From an uncultured Eubacteriales bacterium (GTDB lineage Bacteria; Bacillota; Clostridia; Peptostreptococcales; Anaerovoracaceae): a stretch of 7,145 nt of DNA. The stretch's first letter is position 1. Each line of letters opens with the position of its first letter. Location: the NCBI GenBank assembly GCA_900553025.1, contig USBT01000049.1:1-7145 (forward strand), read 5' to 3'. Positions 1-7,082 of this stretch are shown here, piece by piece. Both the position numbers and the translations under genes were made by a program. The notes beneath the pieces are model-generated. The model saw only the letters and a program-made list of their open reading frames with translations, was not told the DNA's origin and made no database searches.

Positions 1-1
1 A

Positions 2-943
2 AAAACTCATAATAAATCAGTATTAACAAACTTAGGAAGTTTCGGAGCTATGTACGAATTAGGAGCTTATAAAAATCCGGTTTTAATCTCCGGAACAGAT
101 GGAGTTGGAACCAAACTTAAGATGGCATTCCTCACAGATAAACACGATACCGTAGGAATTGACTGTGTTGCAATGTGCGTAAATGACATAATCTGCGTCG
201 GCGCAAAGCCTCTATATTTTCTTGATTATATAGCAGTCGGTAAAAACTATCCTGAAAAAATCGCACAGATTGTTTCAGGTGTAGCTGAAGGCTGCGTTCA
301 ATCCGAATGTGCACTCATCGGTGGTGAAACAGCTGAAATGCCTGGATTTTATGCAGAGGATGAATACGATATGGCTGGATTTGCAGTAGGTGTTGTGGAT
401 AAATCAAAGATACTCAACAAAACAGATGTATCTGCAGGGGATGTTATAATTGGCCTTGCTTCTTCGGGCATCCATTCAAACGGCTATTCACTTGTTAGAA
501 AAATTTTTAATCTTGAAAATATAGAGCTAAACAAAAAAATGCCTGAACTCGATAATCAGTCACTAGAAGAAGTGCTTATTGAGCCTACAAGGATTTACGT
601 TAAGCCAATACTTTCACTTCTAAAGAAAATCAAAGTGAAATCTATTGCAAACATCACTGGTGGTGGATTTTATGAGAATATTCCGAGGGCACTTCCAGAT
701 AATCTGACTGCTAAAATAAGCAAGGAAAGCGTACCTGTCCTGCCTATATTTAAGCTCATGCAGAGCGTCGGCAACATAGACGAAAGAGATATGTACAATA
801 CTTTCAATATGGGTATTGGCATGGTTGTAATTGTTTCTAAGGAAGACGAGAAAGATGCAAAGAAGGTGCTTGAGGAATTAGGCGAAAAGGCATATACCTT
901 GGGTGAAGTCATAGAAGGTAATGACGGAGTAATCTTATGTTAA
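2..943 (+). CDS. purM: Phosphoribosylformylglycinamidine cyclo-ligase (AIR synthetase), 5'-partial
   Basis: PurM closes the imidazole ring: FGAM + ATP gives AIR + ADP + Pi, in the cytoplasm. The frame is open to the left edge. The codons before the ATG at 50 read KTHNKSVLTNLGSFGA, which is normal PurM sequence, so that ATG is an internal Met and the true start lies upstream. The 313 visible residues compare with about 340-345 in the family, so roughly 30 N-terminal residues (including the usual YKDAGVDI-type segment) are missing. Conserved stretches, numbered within the fragment, are SGTDGVGTK (30-38), GIDCVAMCVND (52-62), IGGETAEMPGF (106-116), SSGIHSNGYSL (154-164), ITGGGFYENIPRALP (218-232) and FNMGIGM (268-274). 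The first half carries the PurM-like N-terminal fold and the second half the C-terminal fold. Its last 7 bases overlap purN, suggesting translational coupling. No frameshift or missing motif is visible. Identification is firm. Confidence 0.97.
   Translation, partial: KTHNKSVLTNLGSFGAMYELGAYKNPVLISGTDGVGTKLKMAFLTDKHDTVGIDCVAMCVNDIICVGAKPLYFLDYIAVGKNYPEKIAQIVSGVAEGCVQSECALIGGETAEMPGFYAEDEYDMAGFAVGVVDKSKILNKTDVSAGDVIIGLASSGIHSNGYSLVRKIFNLENIELNKKMPELDNQSLEEVLIEPTRIYVKPILSLLKKIKVKSIANITGGGFYENIPRALPDNLTAKISKESVPVLPIFKLMQSVGNIDERDMYNTFNMGIGMVVIVSKEDEKDAKKVLEELGEKAYTLGEVIEGNDGVILC
926..929 (+). promoter_or_regulatory. Ribosome binding site for purN, inside the end of purM
   Basis: GGAG lies 7 bases before the ATG at 937. 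It supports that start, which is also the only ATG, GTG or TTG in frame before the conserved Gly-rich loop of PurN. The site is inside purM coding sequence, as expected for coupled genes. Confidence 0.6.
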
Positions 944-1572
944 AGACCAACACTCTAGGTTCTGAAATTCCATCTGAAACCGTTCGTATTGCTGTACTAG
1001 TTTCAGGTGGCGGCACCAATCTTCAGGCTCTTATAGATAATGAAAAAGATGGCAAGCTTTCTCCCTGTTCAATAGAACTTGTAGTGTCAAATAATCCTGA
1101 TGCATTCGCTCTCAAACGAGCATCTGAGGCAGGCATAAAATCCTTCGTAACATCGGATGAGGAAGAGCTTCTTCGGATTACAGATGAGCACAAAATAGAT
1201 TTCCTGGTCCTAGCAGGGTATTTGAAAATTTTATCTAAGAATTTTATTACAAAATTTAATAAGCCCATCATAAATATTCATCCCTCCCTCATACCGTCAT
1301 TTTGTGGCAAGGGGTGTTATGGTCTTCATGTTCACGAAAAGGCGCTTGAATATGGCGTTAAGGTGAGTGGGGCTACCGTTCATTATGTAAATGAAATCCC
1401 TGACGGCGGTGAGATTATTTTGCAAAAGGCTGTAGATGTAAAGCCTGGCGATACACCTGAACAATTACAAAGACGAATTATGGAACAGGCTGAATGGATA
1501 CTTTTACCTAAAGCTTGCGTAAAAGTTGGGGAAGATATTTTGTCGAAAAAATTAAAAGGAGCAAGAGCATGA
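937..1572 (+). CDS. purN: Phosphoribosylglycinamide formyltransferase (GAR transformylase)
   Basis: PurN transfers a formyl group from 10-formyltetrahydrofolate to GAR, giving FGAR. The 211-residue product has the N-terminal Rossmann-like loop SGGGTNLQAL (23-32), LVLAGYLKILS (90-100), and the catalytic segment NIHPSLIPSF (113-122) followed by GLHVHEKALEYG and GATVHYVNEIPDGGEIILQ. By comparison with E. coli PurN, the catalytic residues are Asn113, His115 and Asp156, all present. A short insertion (CGKGCYGL region, 123-130) relative to the E. coli enzyme resembles the form I recall from clostridial homologues. About 16 residues precede the conserved core (RIAVLVSGGG), whereas E. coli PurN starts almost at the core. 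No alternative canonical start exists between 937 and the core, so this short extension appears real. The gene overlaps purM by 7 bp and shares ATGA with the next gene (4-bp overlap). Dependence on folate distinguishes it from the formate-using PurT. Confidence 0.96.
   Translation: MLKTNTLGSEIPSETVRIAVLVSGGGTNLQALIDNEKDGKLSPCSIELVVSNNPDAFALKRASEAGIKSFVTSDEEELLRITDEHKIDFLVLAGYLKILSKNFITKFNKPIINIHPSLIPSFCGKGCYGLHVHEKALEYGVKVSGATVHYVNEIPDGGEIILQKAVDVKPGDTPEQLQRRIMEQAEWILLPKACVKVGEDILSKKLKGARA
1556..1561 (+). promoter_or_regulatory. Ribosome binding site deciding the start of the purO-type gene
   Basis: AAGGAG lies 7 bases before the ATG at 1569. A longer frame opens at 1515, but that ATG has no comparable site and would overlap purN by 58 bases. 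The start at 1569, with an ATGA overlap, is clearly preferred. Confidence 0.75.
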
Positions 1573-2282
1573 ATTCAATAAGTGTGGAAAAAGCACTAAA
1601 AGGGAATCCTTATCCCGGTAGAGGAATTATATTAGGTAAGTCTGAAGGTGGCAAGAATGCCGTTGCAGTTTACTTTATCATGGGTCGGAGCGAGAACAGC
1701 AGGAACAGGATATTTCTTGAAGACGGTGATGATGTAATGATTAAGCCATTTGATGAGTCTAAGGTTTCTGATCCTTCTTTGATTGTCTACTATCCTATAC
1801 GTGCTCATGAATATGAACTAATAGTGACAAACGGTGATCAAACAGATACTGTTTATAATTACTTGCTCGAAGGCGATAGTTTCGAAGCTGCTTTAAACAC
1901 GAGGGAATTTGAGCCTGATTCTCCTAATTTTACCCCTAGAATCAGCGGAATAATTGAACTGAATGAAGAACTGACATATAAGCTTTCTATTCTTAAATGT
2001 GGTGATGCTGATACTCAGAAATGCTTCAGATATTTCTACAACTACGAGGCTATATCAGGAACTGGTCATCTAATTCACACTTATGAAACAGACGGTGATC
2101 CACTGCCAACATTCGTTGGAGAGCCAAAGCAAATTGAAATTACTGGAACTTTGACCGAATTTGCCGATAGGGTATGGAATTCTCTCGATGAGGAAAATCG
2201 CATATCTTTAGTTGCAAAATCTATAAACATGCAAAATGGTCAGACTAAAACATATATCATAAACAAAAATATTTCTAAGTAA
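1569..2282 (+). CDS. purO: IMP cyclohydrolase, PurO family
   Basis: Predicted to catalyse the last step of de novo purine synthesis, ring closure of FAICAR to IMP with loss of water, in the cytoplasm. The product has 237 residues. Segments that I recognise as typical of the PurO family (IMP_cyclohyd, first described in methanogenic archaea) are NPYPGRG (13-19), GRSENSRNR (39-47), TNGDQTDT (87-94) and PNFTPRISG (119-127). I do not assign individual catalytic residues. There is no signal peptide or membrane segment. Context agrees: the next gene is an AICAR formyltransferase lacking the usual N-terminal cyclohydrolase domain, so this gene fills the missing activity. The start at 1569 is chosen for its AAGGAG site and the 4-bp overlap with purN; 9 bp separate it from the next gene. 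The family call rests on sequence patterns and context, with no alignment run. Many annotations call such genes simply IMP cyclohydrolase. Confidence 0.88.
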   Translation: MNSISVEKALKGNPYPGRGIILGKSEGGKNAVAVYFIMGRSENSRNRIFLEDGDDVMIKPFDESKVSDPSLIVYYPIRAHEYELIVTNGDQTDTVYNYLLEGDSFEAALNTREFEPDSPNFTPRISGIIELNEELTYKLSILKCGDADTQKCFRYFYNYEAISGTGHLIHTYETDGDPLPTFVGEPKQIEITGTLTEFADRVWNSLDEENRISLVAKSINMQNGQTKTYIINKNISK

Positions 2283-2291
2283 GGGGAAGTT

Positions 2292-3476
2292 ATGAAAGAA
2301 TTTGAATTAAAATATGGTTGTAATCCAAACCAAAAGCCGGCAAAGGTATATATGAACGATGGTTCTGATTTACCATTTGAGATTAGAAACGGAAGACCTG
2401 GATATATAAATTTTCTCGATGCTTTGAACAGCTGGCAGCTTGTAAAAGAACTCGATGAAGCCCTCAGCGAACCTGCTGCAACTTCATTTAAGCACGTAAG
2501 CCCTACATCTGCCGCAATAGCCACGCCTATGAGCGATGCTCTGAAAAAAAGCTGTTTTGTTGATGATGTTGATGAACTCGATAATTCAAAGCTTGCGACG
2601 GCATATGCAAGGGCTAGGGGTACAGATAGAATGTCGTCATTTGGAGATTTTATTGCACTTTCAAGGCCATGTGATGTTCCAACAGCAAAGCTTATCAAGC
2701 GTGAGGTTTCGGACGGAATAATTGCTCCTGGATTCGAACCTGAGGCATTAGAAATTCTAGCAAACAAGAAAAAAGGTAACTACAACATAATTGAGATCGA
2801 TCCTTCATACAAACCTGAGCATGTCGAAACTAAACAGGTATTCGGCGTTACTTTTTCGCAGGGTAGGAATGACTTCGAAATATCTAAAGAACTGCTTTCA
2901 AACATCGTCACATCTAATAAAGATTTGACAGATGAGGGTATGAGAGATCTCATCGTTGCACTTATCACTCTTAAGTATACGCAGTCCAATTCTGTAGCAT
3001 TCGCAAAAGAAGGACAGGCTATCGGAGTTGGAGCAGGGCAACAATCGAGAATTCACTGCACAAGACTTGCAGGTGAGAAGGCTGACCTATGGCATTTGAG
3101 ACAATCCGACAAGGTTTTGAATCTGCCGTTCAAACCCGATATACCGAGAGCAGTGCGAGATAATACAATAGACATCTATTTGGGAAGATATTACATGGAT
3201 GTTCTTGCGGATGGAAAATATCAGGAGCTCTTCACTGAAAAGCCTGAGCCTTTTACCGATGAGGAAAAACAGGAATACCTAAGCAAAATAAATGATGTAG
3301 CTCTAGCTTCTGATGCGTTCTTTCCATTCGGAGATAATATCGAGCGTGCCGCAAAGAGCGGTGTTAAATTCATAGCCCAGCCTGGTGGATCAATTAGAGA
3401 TGATAATGTCATCAAAACTTGTGATGACTTCGGAATGGTTATGGCATTCACGGGGATGAGACTCTTCCACCACTAA
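2292..3476 (+). CDS. purH: AICAR formyltransferase, monofunctional (PurH C-terminal domain only)
   Basis: Predicted to formylate AICAR to FAICAR with 10-formyltetrahydrofolate. At 394 residues it is well short of bifunctional PurH (about 510-530). It starts directly in the AICAR transformylase part (MKEFELKYGCNPNQKPA) and has no MGS-like IMP cyclohydrolase domain. The catalytic Lys-His pair is present in FKHVSPTSAA (Lys67, His68). Further typical segments are DRMSSFGDFIALS (112-124), KYTQSNSVAFAKEGQ (228-242), GVGAGQQSRIHC (245-256), DAFFPFGDNIERA (341-353), QPGGSIRDDNVI (363-374) and the C-terminal end TGMRLFHH (387-394). An AAGGGGAAG stretch at 2281-2289, overlapping the preceding stop codon, serves as ribosome binding site. 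The lack of the N-terminal domain is not a truncation by frameshift, because the start is clean and the gene upstream supplies a PurO-type cyclohydrolase. The symbol purH is used for the homologous domain only. Confidence 0.94.
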   Translation: MKEFELKYGCNPNQKPAKVYMNDGSDLPFEIRNGRPGYINFLDALNSWQLVKELDEALSEPAATSFKHVSPTSAAIATPMSDALKKSCFVDDVDELDNSKLATAYARARGTDRMSSFGDFIALSRPCDVPTAKLIKREVSDGIIAPGFEPEALEILANKKKGNYNIIEIDPSYKPEHVETKQVFGVTFSQGRNDFEISKELLSNIVTSNKDLTDEGMRDLIVALITLKYTQSNSVAFAKEGQAIGVGAGQQSRIHCTRLAGEKADLWHLRQSDKVLNLPFKPDIPRAVRDNTIDIYLGRYYMDVLADGKYQELFTEKPEPFTDEEKQEYLSKINDVALASDAFFPFGDNIERAAKSGVKFIAQPGGSIRDDNVIKTCDDFGMVMAFTGMRLFHH

Positions 3477-3555
3477 AACAAGCTAAAATTTGCTTTTAAT
3501 TAAAATAGATTCTTTTATCGAACATATATACATTTTACCGAAAGGAGTATTCAAT
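3477..3555 (+). other. Intergenic region before purD, the only sizeable gap
   Basis: These 79 bp form the largest break in the gene block. They are very AT-rich. They contain a perfect 12-bp palindrome of T4AATTA4 type (3494-3505), two direct copies of TTTTA(T/C)CGAA spaced exactly 20 bp (3513-3522 and 3533-3542), and the purD ribosome binding site. A weak promoter-like pair (TTGCTT at 3490-3495, TTTTAT at 3513-3518, 17-bp spacer) can be drawn but matches sigma-A consensus poorly. No GC-rich hairpin with a T-tract is seen, so I do not call a terminator. Function is unknown; an internal promoter for purD-purL or simple spacing is possible. Confidence 0.4.
3541..3547 (+). promoter_or_regulatory. 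Ribosome binding site deciding the start of purD
   Basis: AAAGGAG lies 8 bases before the ATG at 3556. The frame is open back to 3490, but those 22 extra codons lie in AT-rich intergenic DNA and precede the canonical PurD N-terminus MKILVVGGGGREHA, so 3556 is the start. Confidence 0.8.
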
Positions 3556-4827
3556 ATGAAGATTCTTGTTGTAGGCGGAGGTGGCCGAGAACATGCGATC
3601 ATCAAGAAAATAAAGGAAAACAAAGCAGTTGAAACTATCTACGCTCTGCCAGGAAACGGTGGCATAGCGAAAGATGCTGTATGTGTTGACATCAAGGCGA
3701 CCGATATTGAGGCTGTGAGAGATTTTGCCATTAAGGAGAAAATTGATTTTGCAATTGTTGCACCGGATGATCCACTTGTGCTCGGCATGGTCGATGAACT
3801 TGAAGGGAACGGAATCCCATGCTTTGGTCCAAGCAAGAGGGCTGCAATAATTGAGGGAAGCAAGGCATTCTCAAAGGATCTTATGAGGAACTTCAACATT
3901 CCTACAGCAAAATATGAGGTTTTTGATGATGCGGCAAAAGCCAAAGCATATATTGATGAGCACCATGCACCTATAGTTATTAAGGCTGACGGTCTTGCAC
4001 TTGGTAAGGGTGTAATAATCGCTGAAACTGACGTCGAGGCGAAGGATGCTATTGACAAGATAATGACTGAAAAAGCCTTTGGAGAAAGCGGTAATAAGGT
4101 TGTAATCGAGGAATTCTTAGAGGGACCTGAGGTTTCAGTTCTCGCTTTCACTGATGGCAAGATAATTGTTCCAATGATTTCTTCTATGGACCACAAAAGA
4201 GCTCTTGATGGCGACAAGGGTCTCAATACTGGCGGTATGGGCGTAATTGCTCCAAACCCATATTACACCCCTGAAATCGCAAAAGAATCGATGGAGAGGA
4301 TATTTAAGCCTACTATTGAGGCTATGAATAGTTTAGATCGCACATTTAAGGGGTGCCTATATTTTGGGCTCATGATAACAAAAGATGGACCAAAGGTTAT
4401 CGAATATAACTGCAGGTTCGGGGATCCTGAAGCCCAGGCTGTTTTGCCACTCCTTGAGACAGATTTACTCGAGATTATGATGGATGTGAGAAATGAGAAA
4501 CTTACAGCTGATAAGGTTAAATTTTCTGAAGATTCTACCTGCTGTCTAATACTGGCTTCCAAAGGTTATCCGCAGACCTACGATAAAGGATTTCCTATCA
4601 CTTTTAACTGTGATACCAATGATATTTTTATTGCTGGAGCCAAGATTGTCAATGACAAGCTTGTTACTAGCGGTGGTAGAGTCCTAGGTATAACAAAGCG
4701 AGCAAAAAGTCTAAAGGAAGCCATTGATCTAGCTTATAAAGCAGCTGATGATGTTAGCTTTGATAATAAATATTACAGAAACGATATTGGACACAGAGCA
4801 CTTGAAATATTAGAAGAGGTGAAGTAA
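3556..4827 (+). CDS. purD: Phosphoribosylamine--glycine ligase (GAR synthetase)
   Basis: PurD joins phosphoribosylamine and glycine with ATP, giving GAR, the second step of the pathway, in the cytoplasm. The 423 residues match the family's usual length. Seen in order: the N-terminal nucleotide-binding-like start MKILVVGGGGREHA (1-14); LPGNGGIA (31-38); the ATP-grasp part with SKAFSKDLM (102-110), VIKADGLALGKGV (141-153) and VIEEFLEGPEVSVLAF (183-198); SMDHKRALDGDKGLNTGGMG (210-229); and the metal/ATP site YNCRFGDPEAQAVLPLL (284-300). A C-terminal domain follows, with LASKGYP and SGGRVLGIT. All expected ATP-grasp motifs are present. A variant is APDDPLVLG (69-77) where many relatives have GPE.PL. 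The gene is separated by 79 bp from the AICAR formyltransferase gene and its stop overlaps the purL start by one base (TAATG). Identification is firm. Confidence 0.97.
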   Translation: MKILVVGGGGREHAIIKKIKENKAVETIYALPGNGGIAKDAVCVDIKATDIEAVRDFAIKEKIDFAIVAPDDPLVLGMVDELEGNGIPCFGPSKRAAIIEGSKAFSKDLMRNFNIPTAKYEVFDDAAKAKAYIDEHHAPIVIKADGLALGKGVIIAETDVEAKDAIDKIMTEKAFGESGNKVVIEEFLEGPEVSVLAFTDGKIIVPMISSMDHKRALDGDKGLNTGGMGVIAPNPYYTPEIAKESMERIFKPTIEAMNSLDRTFKGCLYFGLMITKDGPKVIEYNCRFGDPEAQAVLPLLETDLLEIMMDVRNEKLTADKVKFSEDSTCCLILASKGYPQTYDKGFPITFNCDTNDIFIAGAKIVNDKLVTSGGRVLGITKRAKSLKEAIDLAYKAADDVSFDNKYYRNDIGHRALEILEEVK

Positions 4828-7082
4828 TGGTCAGAAGAGTTTTTGTCGAAAAAAGAAAAGAATTTGCACACGAAGCAGGGGAGCTTCTTGCCGAGATTAA
4901 GAATTTTATTAAGCTTGACATCATTGATAATGTAAGAGTAATCAACAGGTATGACGTTGACGGCATCGATGATATTTTGTTCGATAAATCTATAAACACT
5001 GTTTTTTCAGAGCCTCAGGTCGACGATGTATATCTTAATGTAAAAGACTTGAATATTAACGATGAAGATTTTGTATTTGCTGTGGAATTGCTTCCAGGAC
5101 AGTTCGATCAGCGTGCAGAATCTGCTTCTGAGTGCATTCAAATGATCTCCCAAGGTATAAAGCCAATCGTAAAATCAGCGAAGCTCTATATTTTGCCTGG
5201 GACAATTTCTGACGCTGATAAATCTAAGATAAAGAAATTAGTAATTAATCCTGTAGAGGCTAGAGAAGCGACTCTAGATAAATATACTGACCTTAATTTC
5301 AGTGTTGAATCGCCTGATGAAGTTGAAATTCTAACTGATTTTAATAATTATAGTGACGCTGATCTTGAAAAAATGATTGATGACATGGGGCTAGCCATGG
5401 ATAAATCAGATCTTGCATTTACTCAGGATTATTTCAAAAAAGAGGGAAGGGCGCCAACCATAACGGAGATCCGTGTGATAGATACATATTGGTCAGATCA
5501 TTGTAGGCATACTACCTTCAATACTATTATCGATTCAATAGAATTTGAGGATGAATCCGCTGAAAAAGCTTACCAGCTATATCTCAAAACGCGTGAAGAA
5601 CTAGGCAGAACTAAGCCAATTTCTCTCATGGACATCGGAACCATTGCCGCAAAATATTTGCGTTCCAAAGGTGAGCTTGAAAATCTTGATGAATCAGAGG
5701 AAATCAATGCATGTACAGTAAAAATCAAGGTGAAAACATCCGAAGGCATCGAAGACTGGCTTCTGCTTTTCAAAAACGAAACTCATAATCATCCTACAGA
5801 AATTGAACCTTTTGGTGGCGCAGCAACCTGCATAGGCGGTGCAATACGCGATCCTCTTTCAGGTAGATCATATGTGTACTCAGCAATGAGGGTTACAGGT
5901 GCAGGAAATCCTCTTGTTGATGATGATAAGACACTTGAAGGCAAGCTACCTCAACGTAAGATTGTAACTACAGCAGCAAAGGGATACTCATCATATGGCA
6001 ACCAGATTGGTCTTGCAACAGGTCAGGTTGACGAGATATACCATGAGGGATATGTAGCTAAGAGAATGGAGGTTGGAGCTGTTGTAGCAGCTGCACCAGC
6101 TGAAAATGTTATTAGAGAAACGCCTGTAAGCGGTGATATAGTTCTACTTCTTGGCGGAAAAACTGGTAGAGACGGCTGTGGTGGAGCAACAGGTTCATCA
6201 AAATCACATACAACTTCTTCAATAGAAACTGCAGGTGCAGAAGTACAGAAGGGTAATGCTCCTGAGGAGAGAAAACTCCAAAGATTATTCAGAAATCCTG
6301 AAGCAAGTAAGCTCATCAAAAGATGTAACGACTTTGGTGCAGGTGGAGTATCTGTTGCTATTGGAGAACTTGCCGATGGTCTTGATATAAATCTTGATAA
6401 GGTTCCAAAGAAATACGAGGGTCTCGACGGTACTGAGCTTGCAATAAGTGAATCTCAAGAACGTATGGCTGTTGTTATAGAGGCTTCAGCAAAAAATCGT
6501 TTCATGGAACTTGCAAAACAGGAAAATCTTGAATGCACACACGTTGCAACAGTTAGCGATACAAAAAGACTAGTGATGAAGTGGCGTAACAACAAAATAG
6601 TCGACATTTCAAGAGAATTTCTTGATACAAATGGCACAGAAAAGCACATAGAAGCTAGGATTATTTCCGGAAAATCATATGGAAAATCGTCAAGTGGTGA
6701 ATTTTCAAAGGATATGAAATCTCTTGTTGGTGATCTCAATGTTTGCTCAAAGCGTGGTTTATCAGAAATGTTTGACTCTACGATTGGAGCAGGAACAGTA
6801 ATAATGCCATTTGGAGGTAAACATCAACGTACTCCTAATCAAGCAATGGTAAACCTCATCTCAATGGAAGAGGGCACTGCAGAGACCTGCTCTATAATGT
6901 CATGGGGCTTTAATCCATATATTACAGAGCGCTCTCCTTTCGATGGTGCATACCTTGCGGTAATTGAATCAGTATCAAAATTGATTGCTTCCGGAGCAAA
7001 TTTTGATAATGTATATCTTTCGTTCCAGGAGTATTTTGAGAAACTTGAGACGTCTCCAGAGAAGTGGGGTAAGCCTCTTGGA
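4827..7082 (+). CDS. purL: Phosphoribosylformylglycinamidine synthase, long single-chain type, 3'-partial (bacterial part)
   Basis: PurL converts FGAR + glutamine + ATP to FGAM + glutamate. It starts at the ATG of TAATG shared with the purD stop, with GAGGTGA at 4816-4822 as ribosome binding site. The 752 bacterial residues are roughly the first 60% of the clostridial/streptococcal long form (about 1,240 residues). Seen in order: a PurS-like N-terminal region (about 1-160); a linker domain ending in TYWSDHCRHTTFNT (220-233); the first AIR-synthetase-like half with KNETHNHPTEIEPFGGAATC (316-335), GGKTGRDGCGGATGSS (443-458), FGAGGVSVAIGELADG (503-518) and GTELAISESQERMAV (535-549); then the start of the second half with PFGGKHQRTPNQAMVN (661-676), ERSPFDGAYLAVIESVSKL (701-719) and KWGKPLG (746-752). 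The rest of the second half and the C-terminal glutamine amidotransferase domain expected in this type are absent. From 7083 the frame stays open to 7145, but the residues are Alu-derived and not PurL. No purS or purQ is seen, consistent with the long form. Confidence 0.96.

Noticed and set aside
1..49. Possible chimeric join at the left end, like that on the right
   Set aside because: The first 16 codons read as normal PurM sequence in the correct frame, so the left end is simply a cut through the gene.
50..52. ATG at 50 as the start of PurM
   Set aside because: The frame continues to the left edge with recognisable PurM residues (LTNLGSFGA), so this Met is internal.
1515..1568. N-terminal extension of the PurO-type protein starting at 1515
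   Set aside because: It lies entirely within the end of purN, has no good ribosome binding site, and adds basic residues (MRKSWGRYFVEKIKRSKS) that are purN read in another frame.
2240..2767. Antisense open frame of 175 codons opposite the AICAR formyltransferase gene
   Set aside because: It is a shadow of a strongly supported gene, with a low-complexity, Ser-rich translation and no recognisable motif.
3475..3501. Possible Rho-independent terminator after the AICAR formyltransferase gene
   Set aside because: Only a weak AAGC/GCTT stem with an AT-rich loop can be drawn. It lacks a GC-rich stem, and the operon continues on the same strand.
3490..3555. N-terminal extension of PurD into the gap
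   Set aside because: There is no ribosome binding site for it, and the canonical PurD N-terminus begins at 3556 after a strong AAAGGAG.
3639..4226. Antisense open frame of 195 codons opposite purD
   Set aside because: The translation is Ser/Ala/Ile-rich, has no motif, and lies fully inside purD, so it is a coding shadow.
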